A stretch of 64,000 nt of DNA from the NCBI RefSeq assembly GCF_014529625.1, contig NZ_CP076039.1, positions 3,224,001-3,288,000 of the forward strand, in the 5' to 3' direction. Within the stretch, counting starts at the first letter, position 1. Every line of letters begins with the position of its first letter. Made by a program: the position numbers and the translations under genes. The notes below the pieces were generated by a model. It was not told the DNA's origin and did not search any database. It saw nothing but the letters and a program-made list of their open reading frames with translations. This DNA comes from Candidatus Pelagisphaera phototrophica. Its GTDB lineage: Bacteria; Verrucomicrobiota; Verrucomicrobiia; Opitutales; Opitutaceae. This document shows, in pieces, positions 36,471 through 45,088 of this stretch.

Positions 36471-37009
36471 CGTGAAAACTCGGTGCGACTCTCCACCCGG
36501 TCAAAAAAATCGGTCAATTTGCGCATACCAATGGTTCCTTGCGAATCCACCGTGTGCACGGAGATACCCAGCTCATTGGCGATGTCCTTTTGGGACATAC
36601 CATAGATCTTCCGCAGCGTGAGGATCTGGCGGCAGCGTGTTGGCAAAGACTGTATGGCTTCGGTCAAAAGTTCGAGTTCCTCCGAGCGAGAAATGGCCTG
36701 ACCTACTTCCTCGCTCTCATCCAAGACGCCCAATACATCGATATCCGCCAAAGAAATTTCTCCTCGAGAGGTTTGTTTGCGAATTTTTCCCAAGGCCAAA
36801 TTGCGGGCCGTCGCGAAAAGAAACGCTTTCGGAGAACCAATTTCCGTCGTTTTTTGAGCTTTCAGTACGCGAGCGTAAGCTTCCTGAATGATATCGTCTA
36901 AATCTCTTTCATTAGAGAAACGACTCCGCAACCACGCACGCAGCATGGGTTCGTGCGGCTCTAGGTCGGTGGTAAACCAATCCGATTGCTCTGAATATCC
37001 AGGAGGCAT
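36467..37009 (-). CDS. ECF RNA polymerase sigma factor, FecI-like
   Basis: A 180-residue sigma-70 family protein with region 2 (LRAWLRSRFSNERDLDDIIQEAYARVLKA, then PKAFLFATARNLALGKIRK) and region 4 (LPTRCRQILTLRKIYGMSQKDIANELGISVHTV). There is no region 3. It is transcribed first and overlaps FecR by 4 bases. By analogy with FecI/FecR systems it is released when the receptor binds its ligand and then drives transcription, probably of this operon and possibly of nearby sulfatase genes. No target promoter could be identified by eye. Confidence 0.93.
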   Translation of the reverse strand: MPPGYSEQSDWFTTDLEPHEPMLRAWLRSRFSNERDLDDIIQEAYARVLKAQKTTEIGSPKAFLFATARNLALGKIRKQTSRGEISLADIDVLGVLDESEEVGQAISRSEELELLTEAIQSLPTRCRQILTLRKIYGMSQKDIANELGISVHTVDSQGTIGMRKLTDFFDRVESRTEFSR

Positions 37010-37235
37010 AATTCGCTAACGTAATGACAATAGCACAAGAAAGAACGTTTTTATAGTCTCTCCAATTACCAAGTCCATCTCTTTTATGATCGAGGGCGAA
37101 CCGCAGTACTCCAATTGCACCCTTTCGTATTCCAACTAAATACCGAGGAACTCATTGCATCGATAAACTGAAATACCGCGCTACGGTTGTGAGTATCGAA
37201 TATTTTCCGCATCCCACTCTCGCTAGTTACCCCGT

Positions 37236-38726
37236 TTAGCCCGCTAATTCTTCGAGAGCTTTGCGGGTCTTTGCGTTCGTCGTATAGGGATCGTTGTGAC
37301 GCTTGCCGTAGGCTTCAATTTCCTTCGCAAGATCGCGAGCGGTCTCACGTTGCTTTTCGTCATGGACGAAATTAGTGAGCTCGTCGGGGTCTTCATCGAG
37401 ATCAAGCAGCCAAGGCTCATCCTTGTCCGAAAGAATCAGTTTGTGATGAGGCGTTACCGCCGCAACCCAACCATTCGTCGCCCCAATCACACCCGTGCTT
37501 CGCATAAAGGTTACGTCGCTCCAGCCTTTAGACGCTTTACCTGTAGTTAGAATTTGGGATGCGTCTCGACCTTCTTCATTGCCCGATGTTTTGATCCCCA
37601 TCATGGAAAGGATCGTGGGCTGGAAATCGACCGTGTTTAGCACATTGTCGATCCGCCGAGCCGCTGCGATTTTTTTCGGATAACGGATGATAAAGGGTAC
37701 TTTAGCCGAAGCCTCCAACGGGACGCCTTTGTTTTGCCGATGATGTTCCCCTCGAAGATCTCCATGATCGGCGGTAAAGATAACGATTGTATCATCAATA
37801 AGATTACGTTCACGCAACGTGCCAAGAATACGGCCCACATTGTCATCGATGCATTTCATCATACCCAAATAGGCCGCCATCTTGTAGTTGCATTTATCCG
37901 CTGGTTCCGCCCAGGAAGGCACATCCTTCGCCGACTTATCAAAGGTCCGAGGCATCTCGGAATCGCTGTCGTCGAGCATTGTGTCGTAAGGTGCCCGAAC
38001 AGTATCCGGTCCATGTGGATCCGGTATCGCCAACATGTAGCAGAACGGCTTGCTCTTATGCTCCTCAATGAAATCGATGGCTTTGTTCGAAAGCCAGTCG
38101 GTCGCAAAAGACTCTTCGTCCGCGCCTTCTACGCTGTAGGTGGGCCTCCCTTTCCCATCACGCGCCTTTATCCGAGGTCTATTTTCCGTGTCTTCGAACT
38201 GCTTCCAATGACCCCGATTAAACATGTATCGATTGTCCTCGAAACCAAAATTTCGTTGGGGGTCCCACTGCGGCTTTCCATCTCCATCGAGATGCCACTT
38301 GCCTGCGTAACCGGTGGCATAGCCCGCGTCCCCCAGGAGATGCGCAAACGTTACGATCGAATCTTCAATCGGCAAATCGTTTTTGGGGACCCCGGTGTTT
38401 TGTGGGAAACGGCCGGAAATAAAAGAGGAGCGGGAGGGTGAGCAGACCGGGGTTGCCGCATAGAATTTCGTACAAAGCGTTCCCTCCGCCGCGAGGCTGT
38501 CAATATGCGGTGTGTCCACGACCATTTTTTTGCCCCACATGAAAGCTTGCTCCTCTGAGAGCGTATCACGGTAGCTGCCGATTGTCCGAAAATTGAGCTC
38601 ATCGCACTGAATGATGAGGAGATTCGGTTTTTTGGAGGATTCACTCTCCGCAGAAATTAGGTTCGGTACCACTGCGGCACTGGCCGCCGCGGTGATAGAG
38701 GTTTTGACGAAGGTACGACGTTTCAT
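37236..38726 (-). CDS. Tat-exported type I sulfatase (CSPSR)
   Basis: A 496-residue sulfatase whose N-terminus MKRRTFVKTSITAAASAAVV is a Tat-type signal, unlike the Sec-type leaders of most sulfatases here. The formylglycine site is CSPSR at 95-99. The first metal motif reads QCDELNF instead of the usual ADDxG, so the second ligand is Glu. FTADHGDLRGEHH gives the other pair. GKWHLDGDGKPQWDP follows the site. Similar DELN/DHGD sulfatases occur in glycan loci of Planctomycetes and Verrucomicrobia. Tat export implies folding or cofactor loading in the cytoplasm. It lies directly upstream of the ECF sigma operon on the same strand, with a 226-base gap. Confidence 0.92.
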   Translation of the reverse strand: MKRRTFVKTSITAAASAAVVPNLISAESESSKKPNLLIIQCDELNFRTIGSYRDTLSEEQAFMWGKKMVVDTPHIDSLAAEGTLCTKFYAATPVCSPSRSSFISGRFPQNTGVPKNDLPIEDSIVTFAHLLGDAGYATGYAGKWHLDGDGKPQWDPQRNFGFEDNRYMFNRGHWKQFEDTENRPRIKARDGKGRPTYSVEGADEESFATDWLSNKAIDFIEEHKSKPFCYMLAIPDPHGPDTVRAPYDTMLDDSDSEMPRTFDKSAKDVPSWAEPADKCNYKMAAYLGMMKCIDDNVGRILGTLRERNLIDDTIVIFTADHGDLRGEHHRQNKGVPLEASAKVPFIIRYPKKIAAARRIDNVLNTVDFQPTILSMMGIKTSGNEEGRDASQILTTGKASKGWSDVTFMRSTGVIGATNGWVAAVTPHHKLILSDKDEPWLLDLDEDPDELTNFVHDEKQRETARDLAKEIEAYGKRHNDPYTTNAKTRKALEELAG

Positions 38727-38803
38727 TTTGGTGCTAGTTTATTGGAGCTTGTTACTTTCGGCAGGAATAGACAAAGGAAAGAAATCCGCTACCTCAATCG
38801 CGG

Positions 38804-39303
38804 TCAACGAATTTGAGTAACTTGAGACCAGTTACAGTACGGCTCAAACATGTTTCTGATCCATCTAAAAACGGGCGTTGCCTGATCAATCCCCTCCAAC
38901 AATATAACCTCGCTATTGGGGTCAGCAACACCGCCTACAATGGCGAACCGGCTGATAAGATGATGGACATAGGGATTACTTCCAACATACACCACGAACA
39001 AGTATGGCTTCAATGGATATTCTGGATCAAATTGAATACCTACGAGCCTCCGCCTCCAATTTGTATTCACTTTTTAAGACAGATCAAGCAACGGGTGCCC
39101 ACGAGCGACTCCATCTTCAACAATTCGAACATGTCCCGTTTGCTCGGCAACATAGACCAGACCATCCGGAGTGGTCGCTAACGCCGTACCCGCATTGATT
39201 CCTTCCGCGATTGTCTCCGTAGGAAATCCGGAAAAAACGGTGGCATCAAAGAAGGAAGAGGAAAAAGGAGACAGAAAAATGAAAAGACGAATTTCCTTCT
39301 CAT
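38804..39303 (-). pseudogene. decayed PQQ-dependent sugar dehydrogenase (sorbosone dehydrogenase-like)
   Basis: An ATG at 39301-39303 starts a signal-like peptide (RRKFVFSFFCLLFPLPS). The frame then shifts, and the mature protein continues in another frame: SGFPTETIAEGINAGTALAT, TPDGLVYVAEQTGHVRIVED, HPLLDLS, stop, KVNTNWRRRLVGIQFDPEYP, KPYLFVVYVG and YVHHLISRF. These match the first blades of glucose/sorbosone dehydrogenase-type propellers; the stop (39074-39076) replaces a Glu codon. Everything after DSEVILLEG-like sequence is lost. An intact member of the broader family lies at 50299-51735. Confidence 0.75.
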
Positions 39304-39439
39304 ATCAATTTCGAAACCAAGGCTGGCAGACGAAGGCATTTTCTGCAAGAACCGTACTACTTATAAGAATAAGTCGAATCGCGCTTGCCAATTAGGGAAC
39401 CCTTCCGATTCACTCGTTACCTAAACAAAAAACATTACT

Positions 39440-40315
39440 ATGCTACGACGAAATTTTCTTAAAACTGCCCTCGCTTCTTCATTAGCCTCATCAGCCGCCT
39501 TTCAAGCCATGGCCCTCGGAAAGAGCAACCACTATCGTAAGAACATTGGCATCCAACTCTACACCTTGCGAAATCAGATCGCGGAAGATCCCGTAGCCGC
39601 TCTGAAAGCAGTCGCGGACGCGGGCTACAAACAAGTCGAGCCCTACGGATTCCCCTATGCCAGTTCAATGACCGAAGCGGCCAAGGATTTTGGCCTCGCG
39701 GTCAATTCCTCCCATTTTGCCTGGGAATCCGTGACCAATCCGACCAAGGAAGGCGTCCCCCCATTCGCCAAGATTCTCGATGCCGCCAAGGAAACGGGTC
39801 TGTCCCACCTCGTCGTGCCCTACCTGCATGACCACGAAAGAGGGGGTCCCGACGCGTACAAGCGACTGGCTGAAAACTGTAATAGAGCGGCCGCCCAAGC
39901 AAAGAAAGTCGGCATTCAACTCGCCTACCATAATCACGCCTTTGAATTCGAGCCGGTTGAAGGCACTACGGGCTATCAAGTTCTGATGGACGAGTTTTCA
40001 CCCGAAATGCAATTTGAAGTCGATGTCTTCTGGGTGGAGGTTGGAGGAGTAGACCCGGTTAAACTCATTAAAAAACTGAAAGGTCGCGTCTCCCAACTGC
40101 ACTTAAAGGATCTCAAAAAAGGGATGGATCTTCCTGAATTCGGTAGCGTACCCAAAGACGCGTTTCAGGAGCTCGGTGAAGGGATCATCCCCATGGAGCC
40201 GATCATCCAAGCCGCTCAGAAAGCGGGAGTCGCCCATTGCCACGTCGAGCAGGACCAGTCTCCCGACCCAATCGCCAGTATTAACCAGAGTATCAAGCAC
40301 CTGGCTACTTTGTAA
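39440..40315 (+). CDS. Tat-exported sugar phosphate isomerase/epimerase-like protein
   Basis: A 291-residue protein with Tat-type signal MLRRNFLKTALASSLASSAA. The xylose-isomerase-like TIM barrel follows: NIGIQLYTLRNQIAEDPVAA, AGYKQVEPYGF, LAYHNHAFEFEP, FEVDVFWVEVGGVDP, RVSQLHLKDL and HCHVEQDQ, which carry the usual Glu/Asp/His metal ligands. Exported members of this family are widespread in Planctomycetes, Verrucomicrobia and Bacteroidetes, and some take part in periplasmic 3-keto-glycoside breakdown. That role is an inference here. The gene stands alone on the plus strand after the dehydrogenase remnant. Confidence 0.87.
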   Translation: MLRRNFLKTALASSLASSAAFQAMALGKSNHYRKNIGIQLYTLRNQIAEDPVAALKAVADAGYKQVEPYGFPYASSMTEAAKDFGLAVNSSHFAWESVTNPTKEGVPPFAKILDAAKETGLSHLVVPYLHDHERGGPDAYKRLAENCNRAAAQAKKVGIQLAYHNHAFEFEPVEGTTGYQVLMDEFSPEMQFEVDVFWVEVGGVDPVKLIKKLKGRVSQLHLKDLKKGMDLPEFGSVPKDAFQELGEGIIPMEPIIQAAQKAGVAHCHVEQDQSPDPIASINQSIKHLATL

Positions 40316-40478
40316 AATCAGGTAGGGAAAGACTGCCAGGCGATCCACATCGGTCGAAAATTGCCCCAACCAATCGGAGGACCGGGCCAATCTCCCCTCT
40401 ACCTAATGTGGATCGAAAAATACGGCACAGGGCAAACGCCGGCCCTACACGAGTCAACCCCGGATCATCCTTGCACCT

Positions 40479-42353
40479 TTACCCTGAGTTCGCCCTCATC
40501 GACTCAATTTCGACGATTGTGCCCTCTTCGCTCTGGAAATCAATACGCATGGCTTTCACCATTCCCGCTTCCGGGATACGGAACTTAGCATCCTTATAGG
40601 ATTTTCCAGGTAGCACTGTCACCGGTCCAGCCATTTTCCGCATGACTCCGTCGCCGCTATTCAATGATAGCCAAACGAGCGTCGGTTTGGAAACACTCAT
40701 AGCCACCGAAAACAGGCCTCCTTGCCTAGCTAAATCGGCATTCAAGCCACTTCGAACCAGTGAACCCTGCCCTCGGGGCAAATCAAAATCGAGATAACCT
40801 TTGAATCCGGCAATATTTGAGATCCCAGGATTAGGGAGCCAGCCTTCTGTCTGCCATCCCCCGCAATCGAAGGTAAAGAGGAGTTTACCATCCATGGGAT
40901 CGCGTTCGTTGTAGCCTTCCCAGTCATCTGATAACCCATCTCCGTCACTATCCTTGCGCAGATGTTCGTATTCAGGATTCACTTTCTTCCACTTTGCCGG
41001 ACCTTCGTCTTGGAAGGCGATTTCCTCATCCGGCTCTTCGGAGGCTCCCAAGTCCCCTTTTTCTAGCCACTCATCAAGCATGAACCGATGCGCTTCAAGC
41101 TCTTTAGCATACTTCGGGTCATTCGCTAGATTGTACAACTGGTAAGGGTCCTTGCTAATATCATACAACTCCTCGGGACGTCGCTCCCCAAAATAGATCT
41201 CGGTTAACTTCGACGAAAGTTTACCCGTATTGTAGAGCTCGTGCAAATTTTGTGTATAGGGCTGCTGATCCCGGTACTGGGGTTGCAGCAGAATACGATC
41301 GAGCTTGTAGTTCCGGGTGTAGCGAAAGCGGTCCGTGCGAATAGTCCGCACCCGGTCGATCGTGTGATCCAAGCGATCCTTCGCTGCCGCAACAAATGCT
41401 CTAGGAGAGAAATCCTCGCCAAACAAATCCTGTCCTTCGTACCAATCGGGTCGGTCCAGCCCAGCCCAGGCGAGTGTGGTAGCGGAAAGATCCAAAATAT
41501 CCACAAGATCATCCCGTACTTGCTTTTTCGGTACAAATCGCTTCGGACCACGCACAATGAATGGCACATGCAGCCCTCCTTCCGTCGGCATCTGCTTGTG
41601 GCGGACCAGCTGGTTGGCGCCGTGATCCGAAACGTAGACCACGATCGTGTTTTCCCAGAGCCCATTTTCCTTCAGCCCTGCGAGAACGTTTCCAATAAAG
41701 TCGTCATCCTTTCGAATCGAATCATAGTGCTCGGCAACCACTTCTCGATAAAGCTGGTTTTGAGGATAGTCGGGCGGCACGGTCACCGACGCAGGATCGG
41801 TTTTGCGCTCGGCTGGAAACTTCGAAACGTTGTTCTTCCCCCCTGCCGTTTGGATCTGTCCATAAAAGGGCTGGTTTGCTTTGAGTGAATCCCAAGGAAC
41901 CGGTTCCCGGGTTTTCTGCTGCAGCGAATAGGACGCTTTTTGATCCCAAATGAAATTGTAGTCGTCCTTACCCAAATTAAACGTGAAATAACCACCCTCT
42001 TTCATTATTTCCGGGAGCAATTTCAAATGGCTTGGGTACTCTATCTTTCGCGGTCCGCGGGACGACCGGTGCTCATGAGCACCAAAACGAATTTGGTTCT
42101 GACCGGTCATCACCGCCGATCGACAAGCCGAGCAAACCGGAGCCGGTACATAAGCCCGAGAAAACCGGATGCCTTGCGCCGCCAATGAGTCGATGTGCGG
42201 CGTGTGCCCCTCGTTCACTTGGTGCCCGTAACACCCCATCCACGGAGAGGTGTCTTCCGCGAAAATCCAGAGGATATTCGGTTTTTCTGCGCCAAATGAA
42301 ATCGGGAGTAGCGGCAGAAAGGAAAGTAACAAAGCGAAGCCGAGGAATTTCAT
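40479..42353 (-). CDS. large secreted sulfatase with CSACR site and C-terminal extension
   Basis: A 624-residue sulfatase with signal peptide MKFLGFALLLSFLPLLPISF. The first metal motif is AEDTSPWMGCYG (Glu-Asp instead of Asp-Asp). The formylglycine site is CSACR at 74-78, with Ala in the Pro position. VSDHGANQLVRHKQMPTEGGLHVPF gives the second metal pair. After the catalytic fold, near residue 485, comes DSDGDGLSDDWEGYNERDP, an EF-hand-like calcium loop of the thrombospondin-3/dockerin style. A roughly 110-residue beta-rich domain follows (LLFTFDCGGWQTEGWLPNP onward). The extra module may anchor the enzyme to glycan or to the surface. This group resembles heparan-N-sulfatase-like enzymes, but the substrate is unproven. 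Confidence 0.92.
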   Translation of the reverse strand: MKFLGFALLLSFLPLLPISFGAEKPNILWIFAEDTSPWMGCYGHQVNEGHTPHIDSLAAQGIRFSRAYVPAPVCSACRSAVMTGQNQIRFGAHEHRSSRGPRKIEYPSHLKLLPEIMKEGGYFTFNLGKDDYNFIWDQKASYSLQQKTREPVPWDSLKANQPFYGQIQTAGGKNNVSKFPAERKTDPASVTVPPDYPQNQLYREVVAEHYDSIRKDDDFIGNVLAGLKENGLWENTIVVYVSDHGANQLVRHKQMPTEGGLHVPFIVRGPKRFVPKKQVRDDLVDILDLSATTLAWAGLDRPDWYEGQDLFGEDFSPRAFVAAAKDRLDHTIDRVRTIRTDRFRYTRNYKLDRILLQPQYRDQQPYTQNLHELYNTGKLSSKLTEIYFGERRPEELYDISKDPYQLYNLANDPKYAKELEAHRFMLDEWLEKGDLGASEEPDEEIAFQDEGPAKWKKVNPEYEHLRKDSDGDGLSDDWEGYNERDPMDGKLLFTFDCGGWQTEGWLPNPGISNIAGFKGYLDFDLPRGQGSLVRSGLNADLARQGGLFSVAMSVSKPTLVWLSLNSGDGVMRKMAGPVTVLPGKSYKDAKFRIPEAGMVKAMRIDFQSEEGTIVEIESMRANSG

Positions 42354-42460
42354 ACTTTGATTTACGCAGCTTTCCGTAATTTCGACAACGATAGATTTTG
42401 TTAACAGGATACGCCTGCTCCGGTCCTATAAAGCAGCAACATAGGGAGATTGCCTCATCC

Positions 42461-42528
42461 GTAGGAGCCCTGGCAACTCGGGGCGATGTTCATGAACTGG
42501 AAACGCCCCGACAAATCGTAGCTCCTAC
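42461..42528. repeat. hairpin repeat, family D
   Basis: GTAGGAGC...TCGGGGCG on the left is mirrored by CGCCCCGA...GCTCCTAC on the right around a loop of about 19 bases. The two outer 8-base blocks of each arm pair exactly and the centres do not. A shorter copy is at 23399-23423. Confidence 0.65.
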
Positions 42529-42575
42529 CAGGTAAATACCGTCGACGCGAACTCGCCGTTTCACGTAAGCGAAGG

Positions 42576-43340
42576 TTAATCTAGCAACTGTCCCAACACT
42601 TTCGCTACTTCCTCGCCCTGGGCTCGGATGCCTTCCGAATTGAAATGCACGTTTCCCGGCCGAGTCCACCATTCCGAATGGTGAGGCTTTGTGAACGAAT
42701 ATAAGTCGTTTACGACGATTTCAGGATGGCTTTTGAGCACCTTCAAAGCCACCTCATTGTACCTTGCCGCATCGCCCGAATGGCGACCCGGTTCGCCATC
42801 CGGCACCGGAGTGGTCAGGGCAAACACCAGCTGAGCGTTTGGGTGGTGATGGCTCAAATAGGAAATGATTCCCATTAAGTTGCTTTCATATTCATCTAGA
42901 GTAGACACTTGCTTGCCGTTAACCTTATTGAGTTTGGAACGGTTAACGACATACTTCAAATCGTGAAGCCCCACATTGACCTGAATAATGTCCCACTCAT
43001 GGGTCCAGTGGCCGTCGATCTTTGGGTTCTGCATGGTAGAATGGAGAGTTTCCATTTTCGAAACAAACGATGACGAGTCGCCCCCATTCACGTGCAGCCG
43101 ATAAACATTAGCTTTACCCTCAAGCAACTCCCTTAACAACGGCGTGTAGGCGATCGATATTGAATCGCCATAGATAAGGACATTCGGAAGCGAAGCCTTG
43201 TTTTCCACGAAATGGAAAGCTCCGTTCTTGTCGTCCGCCTTCTTCCGCAAAGCGATCCCATACCAGGCCTCTTCCGCTGTTCCACCAAAGACGGTGGACG
43301 CCAAAAGAAACGGTGTAACCAGAGAAACGATTTTTGTCAT
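42576..43340 (-). CDS. secreted SGNH/GDSL hydrolase
   Basis: The ATG at 43338-43340 starts a 254-residue protein with signal peptide MTKIVSLVTPFLLASTVFGG; the longer frame to 43433 adds an unlikely Arg-rich lead. LPNVLIYGDSISIAYTPLLR carries the nucleophile Ser at about residue 60. VYRLHVNGGDSS (Gly block), VNVGLHDLKY (replacing the usual Asn block with His) and NVHFNSEG (catalytic His) follow the SGNH order. The family covers carbohydrate esterases and lipases. In this setting, deacylation of a sulfated glycan is plausible. It follows the CSACR sulfatase on the same strand, separated by a family D hairpin. Confidence 0.85.
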   Translation of the reverse strand: MTKIVSLVTPFLLASTVFGGTAEEAWYGIALRKKADDKNGAFHFVENKASLPNVLIYGDSISIAYTPLLRELLEGKANVYRLHVNGGDSSSFVSKMETLHSTMQNPKIDGHWTHEWDIIQVNVGLHDLKYVVNRSKLNKVNGKQVSTLDEYESNLMGIISYLSHHHPNAQLVFALTTPVPDGEPGRHSGDAARYNEVALKVLKSHPEIVVNDLYSFTKPHHSEWWTRPGNVHFNSEGIRAQGEEVAKVLGQLLD

Positions 43341-43636
43341 TCTGCCTAAGTGCTGTAAATCGCGAAGACGTTCAACCCTATTTACCGACTTCGATTCAGA
43401 TGTGGTTCGCCTCCAAGCTTGAGGCAAAGCCATCCGCTACCGCAAGGGTCACCAAACCGCTGCGACCTTCTTCAGAGGACAAACCCAATCTCCTCTAGTT
43501 GAACAGATTCCATCCCACTGGCCGATTCGAACCGGGAACACTTCAATCAAATTAAAGGATAAAGAGCCGTCCTAACGGGGAAAAACCTCGTAATATAGGA
43601 TTCATTCATCTGATTCAGTGACCTCATTCGAAATCC

Positions 43637-44584
43637 ATGCCCTTTAAAGCAAACCTTCTAGAATTCACCATTCGCCCCATGAAACCGGAGGAGGCTTCTG
43701 AGGTCGCTTCACTCATCTTCTCGTCTACCAACCATTGGTATGAATCAAACGGACAAGGGAAGATATTTTCGGGGAGGCCGGAACATTGTTCGGTATTCAC
43801 TGAAGTGTATGAGGACCTTGACCCAAGCTGCTGCTATATCGCGGTTTCCGAAGTAGATCAGTCGATTCTTGGCTCCTGCTTCTATCACCCTCGAGAAACC
43901 CACATTTCTCTGGGGATCATGAATACAAGACCCGACGCTGGAAGTAGAGGGGTCGCCAAGGCCCTTCTCGCCGAGATCGTAACCGAAGCTCGATTTAAGG
44001 GACTCCCAACTCGGCTCGTTTCCAGCGCGTTTAATCTCGATTCCTTCTCCCTTTATACACGCCAAGGGTTCGCTCCCTACCAGATCTTTCAAGACATGGT
44101 CGTGGAGGTTCCCTGCAACGGGGTTGCCACAAGCACCATACCGGGAATCAACGTTAGGGCAGGAACATCCGAAGACGCAGTCCGCATCGACGCGCTCGAA
44201 CGCTCTATCTGGCAGACATCAAGGATCAAGGACTGGGAGTACATCGCAGAAAACCATCAGAGAATCTGGAGTCTAACGGTAGCAGAGAATGACGGAGGCA
44301 CGTTGGTGGGAGCGCTCGCATCCATAAATCACCCCGGAGCCGAACTGATCGGTCCAGGAATTGCGGTCAATGAATATGTCGCCAAACTGATGATACAACG
44401 CGAACTCAATCAACATAGGGGCGGAAAACCAATTGTTATCATTCCTTCCGACAAGCCAGCCCTCGTTTCATCCATGTACGAAATGGGGGCTCGCAACTGC
44501 GAGCTTCATGTCGCCCAGTGCCTTGGAGAACCTCCGAAAATAAGTGGCATCGTTATGCCTACATTCCTGCCGGAAACCGGATAG
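43637..44584 (+). CDS. GNAT acetyltransferase
   Basis: A 315-residue cytoplasmic protein. The N-terminal half is a GNAT domain: FTIRPMKPEEASEVASLIF, CYIAVSEVDQSILGSCFYHP, ISLGIMNTRPDAGSRGVAKALL (acetyl-CoA loop, with RGVAKALL near the pyrophosphate site) and LDSFSLYTRQGFAPY. The C-terminal half, starting INVRAGTSEDAVRIDALERS, looks like a second, more diverged GNAT domain. This two-domain layout is known in the family. The acyl acceptor is unknown. Nothing links it clearly to its sulfatase neighbours. Confidence 0.85.
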   Translation: MPFKANLLEFTIRPMKPEEASEVASLIFSSTNHWYESNGQGKIFSGRPEHCSVFTEVYEDLDPSCCYIAVSEVDQSILGSCFYHPRETHISLGIMNTRPDAGSRGVAKALLAEIVTEARFKGLPTRLVSSAFNLDSFSLYTRQGFAPYQIFQDMVVEVPCNGVATSTIPGINVRAGTSEDAVRIDALERSIWQTSRIKDWEYIAENHQRIWSLTVAENDGGTLVGALASINHPGAELIGPGIAVNEYVAKLMIQRELNQHRGGKPIVIIPSDKPALVSSMYEMGARNCELHVAQCLGEPPKISGIVMPTFLPETG

Positions 44585-45088
44585 AATAGGACTTGAAAAT
44601 CCACTTTCCCAAAGTGGACCTATCCAAAAAAGTTCATAGAGGCACGCCAATCGATAGCGGTGAGGTCCTCACCAAGCCTTCCCACACAATTCTTTCTTGC
44701 GGCTCGAACGACAACCAATTGCAATACGGCGTAATGCTAGAGGCGAAAACGCTCAACGAACACGGCAAAGCCAATTCGTGTCAGCCTCCATTTTTTTGGA
44801 AAAACGGAAGCCCAGGAATCGGCGTACCCATCCCCCTTGTCGAACAGTGCTTCAGTTGTCCGGCCGGACACGTTCAACTCTGGTAGTGCACCAAAACTAT
44901 AATCGTGACCTCTGCTAGTCATCAACCAAAAACCACATTGAGTTCAACTGCAAATATTCGACAATCTATAGATAAGTGACAGGCAGGATGCCTGTTCTAC
45001 ATTTTCTAGACCGACCATTAACAAAGATCAACCAAGCTCCTTGCCTTGTCTATACCTTTAAACCCATCTCTTCAACCTCAGCAACTCC
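44585..45088. other. gap with a half hairpin and an unrecognised open frame
   Basis: A 98-codon frame at 44593-44889 starts at TTG, has no recognisable motif and is not supported as a gene. A partial family B repeat (ACAGGCAGGATGCCTGTTCT then AC, 44979-45000) with part of its loop lies near the right end. It may contain the promoter of the following sulfatase. Confidence 0.4.
44979..45000. repeat. half copy of hairpin family B
   Basis: ACAGGCAGGATGCCTGTTCTA then C is identical to the right arm of the hairpin at 57738-57798, and the preceding ATAGATAAG matches its loop. The left arm is missing. Confidence 0.65.

Noticed and set aside
44593-44889. 98-codon open frame after the GNAT gene
   Set aside because: TTG start, no recognisable motif, atypical composition; not supported as a gene.
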